From: Panonychus citri
Taxonomy: Eukaryota; Arthropoda; Arachnida; Trombidiformes; Tetranychidae
Assembly (NCBI RefSeq): GCF_014898815.1
Contig: NW_026515545.1
Location: forward strand, 1,612,001-1,676,000
DNA: 64,000 nucleotides
Direction of reading: 5' to 3'
Numbering within the stretch: the first letter of the stretch is position 1; each line of letters opens with the position of its first letter. The position numbers were made by a program, and so were the translations under genes. The notes below the pieces were generated by a model. The model searched no databases. It was not told the DNA's origin and saw only the letters and a list, made by a program, of their open reading frames with translations. Positions 11,563 to 24,832 of this stretch are shown here, piece by piece.

Positions 11563-13173
11563 TTGAAAACAAGCAAAATCAATGGCGAAGAAAACAAAAA
11601 TCAAAGAATTAAATTAACACAGAATTAAATTAAATTAAGATGAGACCAGAAAAAGAAAACAACAATTAACTTTCTCTTTGATTCCATTTTCTGACTAAGA
11701 GAAAAACGAAAACAACATCAGGTGATTTTCTCCTGATTGGTTAGAATCCTGATAACATGTTCTAAACTCCGCCTTCTGAATGTCAGTCATTTTCTTTTCT
11801 CTTTCACTCAATCCTTTAATTGTTGTTGTTCTTATTGATTGTCATCAATTTACTCCTTTCTATTTATTTAATTGTAACAATTTAGAACCATCATCAGCAC
11901 GAGAGTCACTGGATCGCTTTATCTAATGTGTGTCATCATTTGGATTCCTTTTTTTGGTTGGAAAATTGGAAAGATTAATTTTTCCATCATGACAATTTAA
12001 TCTGATTATGTTTTTTTTTCATCGTTTTGATTATTATTTTTTTGGCTAATTAATTGGTTGGTTTAATTGGCGATGAGCTTTTTTGAGTATTTTTGAGTAT
12101 TTCTAATGGTCGTGATTTATATTCAAGAATTAATGTGAATTAAGAGTTTGGGTTAATCAACTTTTTTCTTCTTCCTTTTGTCTTGGAAAAGGTTAATGTT
12201 ATTGCTGTTACGTTTTCTTTTTTTCTTCCTGGTTGTTTAAACTCTTTGGTTACCATGTAATTGAATTCGTTTGAATTTATTTTATGATGAGATGAATTTC
12301 TGGATCTCTGAATCTATGTTTATCTGATAAGAAGGGAAAATATTCTGGTTTACCTTGTGATGAGAAAAGAAGTGAAAAAATTTTTCCTTGGATTCAACTC
12401 TAAATGTTTTTAATGTTTCTAAAAACATTCATTGTCGCAACAATTAACTAATCGTATCAATATTATCAACTTGATATTGTGATGGAAAAAAAATTAGATA
12501 AATTGTAATCTAATAATGGAAATCATAAGATGATCAGAGGTGTGGCAGTTGTAATTTCCATTCATTGATTAGTTTCCTCGGTTATTTCGTTTAATTGTTT
12601 AGATAAACTGAGATTCTAAACAATCGAATCTGCTTTTTTTCATCTTTTACTCTTAATTGGTTCACAATTTGGAACAATTAAGCTTATTATTTACTTTTTA
12701 CTCTAATGTGAACAATCAGAACTGAATAAATATCCGAATGAGATGTTAAGTTAATCGTATGATTATTGTTTTCAACTAGAACAATTTAGCAGCTCATCTT
12801 TTCCTATGATAATTACAATTAACCTTGAATTTAACGTAATTCTTTCGTCATCAATTCTCAAGGTTGGGATATAACATGAGATTCTGTTTATGTTCAATTA
12901 ATCATCAACTGATTTCTACCATGAAATTTTCCTAAATTGTTTGAGAAACTTTTTCCTCTTAACTTAATCATCAACTGATCTAATTTGATCCAGTTAATTT
13001 CATCTTCTTATGATTCTTCAAGGATATAATCACAGGGAGGAATTGATATAAACTATTGAGATGTTTTGTTTAGATTAACTGAGAATCAGAAACCATGTAA
13101 ACAGAATCAGTTGATTGTGTTATTGAATAAAAAAAAAGTGTAAACAATTAAAATTAGATGATGATGATGATCC
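11563..13173. other. Intergenic between PNPLA8 and CRELD
   Basis: Contains the PNPLA8 5' region and CRELD 3' UTR. A duplicated TTTTTTGAGTAT word lies near 12080-12105. Otherwise only AT-rich, T-tract sequence; no gene seen. Confidence 0.55.
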
Positions 13174-15122
13174 TCATTGTCCAAACAATTTATTAACAGC
13201 GTTTTCAAGAGGATGAGGAGATGAGGCTATTTCTCTGACCGTGTATTCGGCCGCTCCGATGTAAAGAGCAACCAATAGGCCAATAGCCGAAGCGATGTAA
13301 ATATTTTTCTGGAAAATTATACAAGTAGCGAAACATAAGCCCACGTAGGTTATGTAACGGGACTTTTCGAGGTTCGATTCTCGATCTCGTAGCTTGGTGT
13401 CAACACAAATTCCGTCTTTCAGGGTGAAATCGTTAGCGCACTTGGTACAACTATCGGGACCATCACCATGACATCCATCACATGATTTATCACATTCTGA
13501 AGGGAAGATTAAATTGATTGATTAGTTTTGATTAAATCAAAGAGAGGAAACAATTTAAAGAGAAACAATTTACCATAACATAAATATGAACCATCGGTAT
13601 TGACACAGAATGTGTTACCTTTACATGGATTCTTAGGTAACTCAATACACTCGTCGACATCGAGACAACCATAATCAGAGTCCCAAGTGTAACCTTCCTT
13701 GCAAACATGACATCCTTTTGGACCGGAACCTTTACATTGCCCGAGACAAGATTTGTCACATTTTTCACACTCTTGGAGGTCATTTTTCTCGGAAATGACG
13801 TAAGTTCCGGTTCCACATTTCTCACAAAGATCACCTTTGTACATTATATGGCAAACACACTGACCGTTTCCTTTTCGAGTGCCATTGCCTTTACAACTTC
13901 CACGGCCATTGCAAATGTCTTCAGGGTAACCTGGAGATCCGTTGAAATTGAAACATTAATTTAACAACAATTTAAGGGTCAATTGATTAAACAATTATCT
14001 TTAGAAAAACAATAATCAATCAATCATCACGAAATCAATATAATATTGTATCGTATTATTCACATAGATTATCAACAATTATCGTGAAGAATAAAAAAAT
14101 AATCAAATTACCTGAATAATTCAAAATGTATCAATATAATTTTCTTATTAAATTGTCAATTCTTACATATCTCCCCCTCAGAATCATCTTTGATTGTTTC
14201 TGATTAATCGATATCACTGCTGATGAACAACAGTTAACACTCCGAGTTGATTATTCTACTTGTTATTGTTACCTGATTGTCTATTAATTATATAAATTCT
14301 GACTGAATTTCCAGCAATTAACACATTCGATTGTTAGTTATCATTGATTGATTGATGATCTTTTTCCCTGCTTAACTAAATCGTATGCTGGCTCTTATTC
14401 TGATTTTTTTTATTCGTTTCCCTTTAATTGTTGATTGATGATAGAAGATAATTTATTAATTACCAGGACAAGGTGAACAATCAGGTCCAAACATCCCATC
14501 AGGACAACAGACTTTACCTTTGTCTATACAAAGGTAATCATAGATGCCGATTCCTTCCTTACGTTCAACTGACCACCATTGATTAATTATCTCCTCATGC
14601 TGGATGGAAAATTTTTTACACTATAATAGAAATTGATGGAAAATTGATTAACTCGAATTAGAATAAATTTCATTTGAATTAATAATGAATCTATTGCTAA
14701 TCCAAACAAACCTGATCTTCATATTGCTTTGAATCTGAACACAGTAACCCAATAATCTGAGCCAATCTTTTATCCGAATCTTTGTAATCATCTAATTTAG
14801 ATGATTCGTGAGTAACAGAACTGTAATCAGTCTCACGTAAGCACTAATAGTAATCAAAATAATCAGATTAAATTAGAAAAATAATCAATTGAATGATTTG
14901 TTTACTTACCCATTCAAAAGATCTGACAACCTCTCGACACAATTGACAAGGTCCAAGTAGTCGGATTTTACCATTTGACTTGATCGAGTCTAAATTTGGT
15001 TCTTTAATTACCTGAGGTAATTGTGGATCAGGTGAAGATGCTAATATCAACTTGATTGTTGTAAAAAAATTTAAAAAAAGTACAAAATTATTAAAAATCA
15101 ATGACAATCTAATTGATTCCAT
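13174..15122 (-). CDS. CRELD: CRELD: cysteine-rich with EGF-like domains protein
   Basis: Five exons: 15122-14910, 14843-14712, 14620-14464, 13930-13574 and 13496-13174. All phases join and give 393 residues. A hydrophobic signal peptide is followed by the CRELD N-terminal domain (GPCQLCREVVRSF, QWWSVE), a Cys-rich segment ending CCPDGMFGPDC, laminin/furin-like CXXC repeats, a calcium-binding EGF signature (DVDECIELPKNPC) and two hydrophobic C-terminal helices (GLCFATCIIF, ASAIGLLVALYIGAAEY). CRELD proteins act in the ER as disulphide isomerase-like factors, for example in acetylcholine receptor biogenesis. The two C-terminal membrane segments point to the CRELD1 form. It is divergent from RTN4IP1 with a 337-bp gap. 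Confidence 0.93.
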
Positions 15123-15459
15123 GTTACCTAATGTTGACTAGATGAGAACCAAAAATAGACTGAGTTGGTTCATCATCTTTCATGAAAAGTCAAAGAAAAA
15201 CATTTTATAAATCAATTGTTAATCATTGGAGAAGAGAATCAACCAAAGTATATTTACTTAATTACGATAATCAAATTAGAATCTTTTTTTTCAGCCAATT
15301 ATTTCAATTGATTAGAATTTAATTGTTTCGATCAATTGTTAATCATAAATTCGAAAAAACCGCTTCACCGTTAAATGAACAAACGACCAATCAGATGTCG
15401 ACTCAATCGATGAATCAATTTTTTTGATGAATTTTTTTCTTATTGTTATTGTTTATAAA
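15123..15459. promoter_or_regulatory. Shared divergent promoter, CRELD / RTN4IP1
   Basis: Only 337 bp separate the two ATGs on opposite strands, so both promoters and 5' UTRs must lie here. No TATA box or clear factor site was recognised. The call rests on gene geometry. Confidence 0.6.
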
Positions 15460-16918
15460 ATGGCGTTTTCTTTGACTAAATTGCTGTTAAATAATAGATG
15501 TTTTCTTGGATCTTTGAAGACAATTAATGTTAATTGCTGTTCCTCTTCTACTTACAGTGCTTGGCAAATTGATGGATTTTCATCTGATTTGACAGATTCT
15601 CTTAGATTGAGAGATGACCTTTTAACTCCAACTATACGATCACCAGATGAGGTGTTAATCTCTGTGAATGGTTCCAGTGTTAATCCATTAGATGTTATCA
15701 TGTGTAAAGGATATGGTAATGAATTATTGGAGAAAATCGATCTATTAACTCAATGTAAAGCTCCTCTTGTTTCCTATGATCGATTTCCGTTAACATTGGG
15801 ACGTGATTTTAGTGGTACCATTGTTGCCAAAGGATCTAAAGTTGATTCTCTTGAAATTGGTGATCATGTTTGGGGAGCAATTCCTCCTTATAGCCAAGGA
15901 ACTCATGGTCAATATACAATTGCCAAGGATTCTCAGGTTAGAGATTAATTTTCTATTCTGTTACTTTAAATATGGAATCATTTTTGAGGAATATTTCCTT
16001 TTTCATTAACCTTAGTGTTAACCTTGTTACTTTCTGTTAATCTTTTCACTGAAAGTCCACTTTTACCTTAGCTCTCCCATTCTTAATCCTAAACCTTAAT
16101 CCGGGATATTAAATTTCTCCATCTATCAGGGAATTTCCTTGTGTTTCAACAGATTTCGCTGAAACCTAGAAATTTGAATCATGATGAAGCTGCTTCACTT
16201 CCTTACGTCTCTTTGACGGCTCTCGCTGCTATTCAAACCTTTGGAGGTTTAAATGAATTAAATTGTGCTGGAAAAAGGTGATTAATCTTTCAAACGAAAT
16301 ATTTGTTTTCAGTTTTTAATTGTGGATTCTTTTTTCTACAGAATTTTAGTTCTTGGAGGATCAGGTGGCGTTGGATCGATCGCTATACAAATTCTTAAAC
16401 ATTGGGGATCTTATGTAGCGACAACTTGTTCATCCGATGCTATCCCATGGATTCAAGAATTAACTGATGTTGACCAGGCCATTGATTATCGTTCAAATGA
16501 TCTATCTGGTTTCACTGAATCGTTTGATTATGTTTTCGATTTTGCTAAACGAAGTGATCGTTCATCCATCGACCAAACTGCTTATAAATGTTTGAAAAAG
16601 AGTTTCACCTCAGCCTATGTCACTTTAACATCTCCTCTTCTTCAAAATATCGATGAAAAAGGACTTGCACTTGGTTTAACCTCTAATCTAATATTTGCTG
16701 CTCGTGATACAATTAATGGACTAACAGAAGGACGAACCATTCGATGGGCCTTCTATCATCCAAGTCGAAGTGGCCTTTTAACGTTGAAAAAACTGGTCGA
16801 AGATGAAAAAGTAAAACCAATCGTGGATAAAAAATTCACCTTTGACCAATTACCACAAGCTTATTTAAATGTTCAAGATGGTCATTTACGAGGTAAAACA
16901 GTTATTCAAATTCAATGA
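15460..16918 (+). CDS. RTN4IP1: RTN4IP1, mitochondrial NAD(P)H oxidoreductase of the MDR family
   Basis: Three exons, 15460-15936, 16153-16277 and 16342-16918, give 392 residues. The start AAAATGGCG at 15460 has a good context and leaves a basic, Ser-rich mitochondrial presequence; an ATG at 15427 is also in frame but weaker. The protein has the quinone-oxidoreductase fold: SSVNPLDVIMCKGYG, LGRDFSGTIVAKGSKV, the GDHVWGA strand, the dinucleotide motif VLGGSGGVGSIAIQ and the C-terminal GHLRGKTVI. It lacks the zinc-binding residues of alcohol dehydrogenases, as expected. RTN4IP1/OPA10 acts in the mitochondrial matrix in coenzyme Q synthesis and complex I assembly. Confidence 0.94.
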
Positions 16919-18144
16919 TTGATAAAAATACTTTATTGATTCAGGTATTAAATACATAATTACATATATACATTTATAATAATTTAAATACACTGTATTT
17001 GTCCACATTAACCTCTTCATCTCGTGCTCTTTGTCGTGTAAACATTAAAAAATTCAATTGTTTCATGCGGAGGAATTGAACGGTTTTAGGTTTCTAATTA
17101 CAATTTAAGAGCAAATCAATTGATCACAATTTAAATTTCTCGAAAAATGTTCAAATACCGCTACAGATAAGCCTCGATTAAGTTGACCACAATTCTAATA
17201 GTCTTAATTTTTATCCGACAAATAATTTCAAAACTAATTATTATTCAATCACCATTTGTAATTGGTTGATTGTTATTGTTTCCAATTATTTAAATGTTAA
17301 CAATTAATCATGCAAATTGAACATCAACTTAAATTAGGCTTATCTGTAAAATGAATTAATATGTTTCAATTAAATGAAAACAATGAGATAATGATCAAAT
17401 TAATTTTATCCATTCAAGAAATGATTTGAAATTGTAATAACATATATAATTATAATTAATGATCAGATTGTTGATTGATGTTGCATGAAGAGGATGATTG
17501 GTTAAAAATATGAAGACAATTGTTTGATTCAATTATGATGAAATCATTTGAATTATCTGATTCGATTCATGAACCTTTTTAAACCAAAGTTTAATCAACT
17601 ATTGAAAGTTTTCAACTCCTTGAGTGGGTATGGATAATTTTTTTTTCCACATTACATTGATTAATGTCTTCATACAATCAAAATAACTCTAGAAATGTTG
17701 ATATCTCTATTATCTTGATCTGAAAGTAGATGAAATTAAAGATGAGGTCGATGAGATATCGTTGATATTGTTATTGATGAATTGATGAAAACCAAAATAA
17801 TGTTTGTCTTGGGTAACCATTTAGTCTAGTAACGTAGATTCCAAGCGCAATGTATTAATTTAAACTGCAGTCATTAGTTAATTTATCGAGATGAATGTTG
17901 AAAGTCCATAACAATTAAGGATTGTTCTTAAATTTGAGTTGCCGCTTGTAAAGGGAATGAATCGTCGTTGGAGAGAGAGAGAGAGAGAGAGATGATCATG
18001 AAAAGAAGAAGAAAAATGATCAAAACAAAATAGGGATTGTATTTGGAGAAAGAGGAAAAGAGACCAAAGTTTGAACCATAGTAGTTGATTTGGTCTCTTA
18101 AATTTGAATTATTGTCTAAATTGTTGATTAATTTAATTGCTCGA
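16919..18144. other. Intergenic, convergent 3' ends; (GA)n at 17971-17992
   Basis: AT-rich spacer between RTN4IP1 (+) and FAM76 (-). A GA microsatellite lies near 17971-17992 in the likely FAM76 3' UTR. The minus-strand frame at 17928-18164 is an overlap artefact of the FAM76 end. No gene seen. Confidence 0.6.
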
Positions 18145-19914
18145 TCATAGAATAGGACTGTCACTTGGTGTATTATTAGTGTTATTGTTGTTGCTTATTG
18201 ATTTTTTGCTCGCCTTAGCTAAAGATGCATTTTGTTTCAGAAGTTGAGATATTTTCTGTTGTAATTGTGTAGTTTTCTCTGAGCTGCTCTTTTGGTTGGT
18301 TGTCAATTTTTCTCTCCATTCACGTTCCTCTCGACTTAATTGGGATCTTAATTCAGCAATCTAAAAAATAAGAAAGAAGAAAGGATATAAGTTATGAAAG
18401 AAGAGGTTAAATTAGAATCCAATGGATATGATTAGTTTAAATTTTCTTTGGATTATCTTACTCTTTTATCCTTTTCTAATAATTCTTGATCCTTTTTAGA
18501 TAATTGTTTCTGAAGCGATGCCATTTGCTCTCTTAATTGTGTAACGGCAACCACATGATCGCTATTATTTAAATCCATCATAGTACTTTCGTTGACCGTG
18601 TTTGTTGTCGTAACTGAGGGAATCTTTAAACTTCCATTGGAAGTTTTAATTCCTATCTCAAGGCGAGGTTTCTTATTGTTTGATGATGAACCAGAAGGAT
18701 TACCGATCAGATTTGAAGAACTATTGTGATGTGACCTGTGATGATGAGAATGATGATGATGCGATCGTGATTCTCCTCTGTTTAAATGAGAACATTTATT
18801 TAGAATTAGATATGTAATTGAGAATAATCAATGAGATTTAGTTTCATTATCTCATTTTTTTTCCATAAATGTGTAATCGTAACTTACTTTTGTCTGTTTG
18901 ATGAAGATGATCGGCTTCCACTTTTATGAACCGATATGGAAGTGTGACGAATCGAAGTGTCGTTTTGCTTTGCTTTGGCAAGAGCTCTTTTGTATGATAA
19001 AGTACATAACCAGCATAGTAATTTACCATCGACTTTTTTTCTACTCTCTGGATCTTTACGATCAAAAGCACATCTCTGTTTACATTGTTCACAAGCTAAG
19101 GGTGGACCATATTTTTTCTCAGAATTGGTACATCTTTGGCACTTATTTCCAATGAATGCAGCTATGATGTTACAGTATTCACAAGCAGAGGGCTATTGAG
19201 ATTATCATCATTCCAGGTAAAAATCGGATAAGAGAGTATGGAAGAAGAAAAAAAATGAACGATAGATTACAGATCGCAATTTTAAACTGTACAATTTGAT
19301 ACGAGAAAAATCTTAATCAACACCAACCTTTCCATATAACTTAACGTTTTGTTCACACTTTTTGCAAATAGTATTCAAATTAGATTTATTCTCTTGTTGA
19401 AATTCTGTTCGACAATAAGTACATTTAACCAACGCTCCACGACATTCCTACAATTAGAAGAAAACATTCGAAAACATGAGAGAGAAAGAGAAAGAGAAGA
19501 AAAAAAAAGGTTATTCAAATAAAGATACAAGAGTATTTGTTGAATCAGAACAAATAGAAGTGTTAAAAAAAGAGTGACATGTTAACATTTTTGATGTTCA
19601 ACGTTTATTCTTGTACTTTAACCAGAATAGATTGAAAATAAGATAACTGAGCAAGAAGCATGAAAAGCAAAGATTCAATGTTATCCACAAAAAAATAATG
19701 ATAAAAAATAGTGATAACCAATATATCAACTATAGACAGGTTGGTTAATGTATACGATTGAACAAATTTATATAAAAGATGAAAAAAGTGACCATCTCAA
19801 TTGAAATGGAAACCTACATACCTTACATAGTTGCTGACCGGAAGATAATTCTTCAAATGGATGCCGTGAATTACACCGAGTACATGCAAATAAAGGTCCG
19901 GTGCTTGTTGACAT
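18145..19914 (-). CDS. FAM76: FAM76 family zinc-binding protein
   Basis: Five exons: 19914-19822, 19447-19328, 19192-18888, 18777-18462 and 18360-18145. Phases are consistent and give 349 residues. The N-terminal half has the family's CXXC pairs in order: ACTRC, GQQLCKECRG, VKCTYCRTEFQQE, ICKKC, CEYCNIIAAFIGNKCQRC, ACEQCKQRCAFDRKD and LLCWLCTLSYKRALAK. A His/Ser-rich linker (about residues 175-200) is followed by a coiled coil beginning VTQLREQMASLQKQL. FAM76A/B are nuclear-speckle proteins with roles in inflammation and RNA processing; the biochemical activity is poorly known. Length is close to human FAM76B (339). Confidence 0.93.
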
Positions 19915-21050
19915 GATGGTAACTCTTTCTCACTTTTTTTTGTTTCTCTAAACAATTTGGTTTCAGTAATAGTAACAATTGTAAATATTTAACAGGACTA
20001 ATGGGATTAAATAGGCACCAGCAAAAGACAAAAGAAAAGAGAAAATTATAAGATAAAAATAAAATGATGAAGCGAAACAAAAAATGGTTACAAAAAAGAA
20101 AACAAGACTAGGATGATGATGATGATGATGTTATTTGATGATGATGGTGATGGTGATGGTGATGAGGAGAAAATAACATTCACAGAATATAAACTGAGAA
20201 CCTGAGAAGAGAAAATAAAAAATGAATGTGAAGAGTTAAGAGTAAATTTGGATCTTTTTAAATGGAAACTATAAGATCAACCTAAAGAGTTTATATTAGT
20301 TAAACTAATTAACCACTTCAAGTCACAATAATCCTGATTAACAATGACCGTGACTCACCCGTAAAAATTAAAGATAATGATTTTAACCACAATTAAAGAG
20401 TCACTTAATTATTTTAAATTATCATTCATCTAAGAGCAGCACAATAGCTCACAAGGAATCGAATGGTGCAGATGATTAGCGATCCGCCTTTTTTTCGTTT
20501 GCGCGGTAAATTCAAATCTTAGAACTTTTCTTTCATTTTTTCCAATCAATCGATTTTCTCGCAATTATAATCAATTTTCATCCAATTTTTTAACCATCAA
20601 CGAATTTCCATTAATCAGTTCAATGGAATTTCATTTCTTTGCTTCTTTTTGTTAACTTATTTTTTTGTTTTAATCGAAAAGCAAATTTTTGGTTAATTTT
20701 TCATTTAATTTTCCTCAAATTCGTTTGCTAATTGTTGTGTATTAAATTATCGTTGGATTTGTGGGATTTTTTTTTGGTTGAATAAGAAAAGTAATTAACT
20801 ATTAGCTGATTATTTTTAATTTGAGAATTAAAATTAAATTTAAATTTTGATTTTCGTCTAATTTGGTTGTTTTTTTCTCTACGAGATGGCACAACTTGTT
20901 TTCTATTTTGACCTCAGTTGTTTTTTTTTTCTCGTTGAAAATTTTTGTTTTTTACTTTTGATTGACTAATTAATCCGTTTACTGAATGTTTTTAAATTAT
21001 TTTTTTCCAATATTTGACAGTCTTAATTTGCTTAAAGTGACCTGAAAGCT
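19915..21050. promoter_or_regulatory. Divergent promoter region, FAM76 / zinc-finger gene
   Basis: About 1.1 kb between opposite start codons. A GC-richer island at 20480-20510 (GATCCGCC, GTTTGCGCGG) and a GATGAT/GGTGAT microsatellite at 20112-20163 stand out. The acceptor-like TTTGACAG at 21013-21020 suggests a 5' UTR intron in the zinc-finger gene. No coding exon seen. Confidence 0.5.
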
Positions 21051-23488
21051 ATGTCACCCATAGCAGATGCGTATGCTTGTAAACCGTGTTCTGTTGTTGT
21101 TCACAAATTGTCTGCTGAATTTGTTGATGATGCACTAAAAGGTAGGATCAAATGGAAAGGTTTGTTCAAAGGAAAATCATACCGTCGATATGGAACCGAT
21201 ACGGAAAGTTTTATAAGATCAAAACTTGCCGGTAAAGTGAAACATGAGAAAGAGGTGATTGATGTTTGTGAGCGACCCCAAAGGAAACCATTGATAGATA
21301 TTAGTGAAGAGCCTGAAGAGGAGCCTGAATTAAACTCACCCGAAGAAGAAGATGAAAAAGACAAAGAATTCACTTTACCTACGAGTGGAAGGCAATTAAG
21401 AGCTCGAAAACCTAGAAAAGTGATAACATTTACGTGCAAAGAATGTGACTTCACAACTTCGGAACAAGAAACGTTACTACTTCATTCAGCTGCTCATAAA
21501 AGTGTTTGTGATGATTGTAATTTAACGTTTGAGAATAAGTTTAAATACCAGTTGCATGTTTATGAAACTCACGAGCCTCCAGTTGAATTAACTCGATACA
21601 TAGTCTATGGATGTAAAGTTTGCCATCACTTTTTTGATCAAGAAACTGATGCTTATAATCATTTAACCTCTCACGCAAATATAATTGAAGGTGGCAAATA
21701 TGCTTGTGCTTTATGCCGGTCAACCTATTTTAAAGAGGCCAGTTTGAACACTCACTTGACCACCAAACACATTTCATATAAATGTACATTTTGTGATTTT
21801 CTTGGCTCCTCTTTTGACATTTTGGAAAGGTAACATTTTTCTTTTCTCTTCTAAATCATCTTCTTTTCAATTTGAAACAATTTTTCTTATATCTTATTCC
21901 AATCTCTTTTCTATCTTCTAGACATTCGCTCAATACCCATGCTGCTTATGGAAAACCTTATCCATGTAATTTATGTGATTTTCGTAGTTCCACCTTTGGG
22001 GCTTTATCTCTTCACCGGAAACATAACCATGCACTTGAAGATGATGGGAATATTGAAAGATGTCGATTATGTTTCACTCAACTTGAATCAGAGAAGCAAA
22101 TTTTATTGGAACATCTCATAAGTCATGTTGATCATTGTCTAATTAGCTGTAACATTTGTGACTATAGGTAAGTCTAATTTTGTCTATGGTAAAATTGTTT
22201 CATTGGCGCTTTTAAAGCTCATAACTTTTGTTTATTTGTATCAGAAGATATCAGAGTTTATTGATCCTTATTATTCATCAATATTTGCCTGGATTCTGAT
22301 GCTACAATAGTTTCACTCTAATTATCGATGAAAGTATTTTACCAATGATTAGAATGTCTTTTTTTTGTTCTTATTCAAATTTTTTATTAATTCTGTTCTT
22401 ATGTTTGTTTTTTTTCTCTCTCTCTCCAATCTCTTCATTTTCTCTTTAAAGATGTAATTCTTTTCAACTTATGACCAATCATGGTTTGGAATTTCATGGA
22501 CTTCAAGGTCTTGATGTATTCGCTAATTTAATTGATCCTGATGTTCTGTCAAAATATGTGAAAGCGGCTCTTGATTCTCAATATGGTTCAGCGAAAAAAA
22601 AAGGTACCCGATCTAAACCAACATGTACAGAAACCAACATGGCCATTGCAGGTATTTCCGCCAGCGGGTACATGGGTCTTGATCCAATCATGGATTCACC
22701 GGTTAAAGTTGTACCCATGGAAAGTAGTGCATTGAATATTCAAGGTGTCATGGCTGATCAAGATCCTTTCTTAGGTGGTTACTCTGTTTTACATACACCA
22801 TTGGATCCAATGATATCGTTTAGTAATTCAGTTAATGAAGAAGAGACCGAACAAAATGATTTACTTGATTCAACTCATGGTTTTCCTATGCAAGTTTTTT
22901 CTAACCAATCTGATCATATGAATATGAATAATAATATGAATAATAATATGAATAGTAATATGAATATGCATATGAATATGAATACGAATATGAGTATGAA
23001 TATCAACTCAAATATGAATATTCAAGAGAATGTTATGGAAAATCAAGATCATTCTGATCCACAAACAAGTGTCACTGTTCATCCATCATGTGACCCCTTG
23101 GGTATGGCTTTCGAATCGACCGTTTCTCATGCTTCGATGCAATCACAAATTCCTATTCCATCTGAAGGTATTCTATCAGTTGATCCTGAAACTGGTCAAT
23201 TATTCCTACAAGGTACGTACTATATTCTTAATTGGACAAAAATTTGACACCTTGAAACCTAAAATATGTTAATATCTAAATTCTTTTGATAATATTGCCA
23301 CCAATTTGCCTAATTGTCAATCAGGATACCCTGTTTTCGACGAGAAAGGACAAGCAATTTACGTTGCCATCCATGAATCGGTACAACCAAATCTTGATAA
23401 CGATTCAATAGCTAAAAACGTTAAAGATTGTGTACAAACGGCCAACGAAGAATCAACCGAACCAGTGCCGAACGGAGATATCTCCTGA
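21051..23488 (+). CDS. C2H2 zinc-finger protein, eight fingers, function unknown
   Basis: Four exons, 21051-21829, 21922-22167, 22452-23212 and 23325-23488, give 649 residues with matching phases. After an N-terminal block and an acidic patch (EEPEEEPELNSPEEEDEKD) come eight C2H2-type units spread over exons 1-3, most with irregular spacing and few canonical TGEKP linkers: CKEC, CDDC, CKVC, CALC, CTFC, CNLC, CRLC and CNIC. The splice sites cut inside fingers five and eight. The C-terminal half is disordered, Met/Asn-rich, and ends near GYPVFDEKGQAIYVAI. The finger pattern resembles REST- or CTCF-like nuclear factors, but I cannot name an orthologue. DNA binding is inferred from the fold. Confidence 0.85.
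22918..23022 (+). repeat. AATATG repeat encoding Met/Asn tract
   Basis: An imperfect hexamer/nonamer repeat of AAT and ATG codons inside the zinc-finger gene encodes an uninterrupted stretch of Asn and Met with a few Ser, Thr, His and Ile. It is in frame and likely to vary in length between individuals. Confidence 0.85.
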
Positions 23489-24134
23489 TTCCACATCTTG
23501 AAGCACAAACCCAATCAAATTTTCATATTTATACGAATATACAATAAATCAAACAATTTCTAATCTTTAATAATCAGATTGATTGTTGGACTTTCTCTTT
23601 GGGAAAACAATTCAATCTCTTTTTTATCGGTTACAAAAATTGTCGATCATTTTTTCTTTCCCTCTTTCTATCTAATCTTTAAATATTTTCTCATTTTCTA
23701 ACAATTAAGATGTTACAGAAAAAAAAAATATTTTCAATCGCTGTTCACATCATCAAATTGAACGAAACTAAATTTTGTGTTAATTTTATTATGTACAAAA
23801 CCTAAAACTCGTACCAAGTTTCGACTGTATTAAAATACTTAACATTAACTTGAATTCATTAATAATCTTCAATTGTCATCTCTTCCCAATCGATTGCCAA
23901 ATCAAATCAAATCCATTGGGTTGATTAACAGAGAATTTTTGTTTTTCTAACTTCCTTTATAATTTACATTATTAAAATAAATTTTCCTTTTTAAGTAAAA
24001 CTATTTGAAAATCTTGTAACATTATTGAGTTATTGAGTAATCAATTTATTTAGAGATTGGTTTGAATAATTATTTAGATGTAAAGAATTTAGAAAGAGGA
24101 GAGTGAGAAGTGAGAGAGAGAGAGAAATAGTTGG
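23489..24134. other. Intergenic, convergent 3' ends
   Basis: Holds the 3' UTRs of the zinc-finger gene (+) and TAF10 (-). AT-rich with a GA microsatellite near 24110-24126. Nothing else seen. Confidence 0.6.
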
Positions 24135-24832
24135 TTAATTGAAATAAAAAGGTTTCTTGATATTAATTCCATAATCAGCCACAGCGGGTATTAGATCTTC
24201 CATGGTTAATGTATATCGTTTATCTTTGGTGATTTTTTTGGACGCTGAACGCATTTTGCAATGTTGAAGTGCATCATTGACGATATCAGAGATGAATTTT
24301 TGAGCTGATAGGGAAATTAATCTAATTATACGTTTATCTGATGTCTCGAAACCAGAAGTATTCAAATAATGAGTGGTAACTGCATCAGGAATCTAGGGAG
24401 AGAGAGAGAGAGATGGAGATGGAAAAAGAAAGTTAATAAAGAACGAAATTGAAAATGGAAAATGTAGAAACTTACGGTCGGTGTATAATCTTCTAATTGT
24501 ACCAAGAAATCTGTCAATGGTTTGAATTCTCGTTCAGGTGAGTCGGGATCTCTTGACTGTCCACCTTGACAAGTGGCCGAATCTGAAGCTGATGCATCAA
24601 TATCATCAGACATTTTACTATTCTCTCCATCAACTTCCATTTCTGGTGATACAGGAGATGGTTCATCTATTTTCTCCTCCGATGGTAAAGGAGACTCTTC
24701 ATCATTCATTTTCTCTGGTGTTGTTATTGAATTTTCTCCATTTCCTTCATCTTCTTCAGGAGGTAATGGAGCCTCGTCAGGTTTGGAAACAGCAGGTTGG
24801 TCAGTTGGAAGATCCAAAGGAGGTGAAGACAT
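24135..24832 (-). CDS. TAF10: TAF10, TFIID and SAGA subunit
   Basis: Two exons, 24832-24476 and 24392-24135, give 204 residues. The first is an acidic Pro/Glu/Ser-rich N-terminus; the second holds the histone-fold domain: YLNTSGFETSDKRIIRLISL, AQKFISDIVNDALQHCKMR and the end LTMEDLIPAVADYGINIKKPFY, all diagnostic of TAF10. TAF10 pairs with TAF3/TAF8 in TFIID and with SUPT7L in SAGA. The long acidic N-terminus is unconserved in the family. It is divergent from PSMA7 with a 308-bp gap. Confidence 0.95.

Noticed and set aside
12061..12110. Duplicated TTTTTTGAGTATTT near PNPLA8
   Set aside because: Too short and too T-rich to separate from background slippage.
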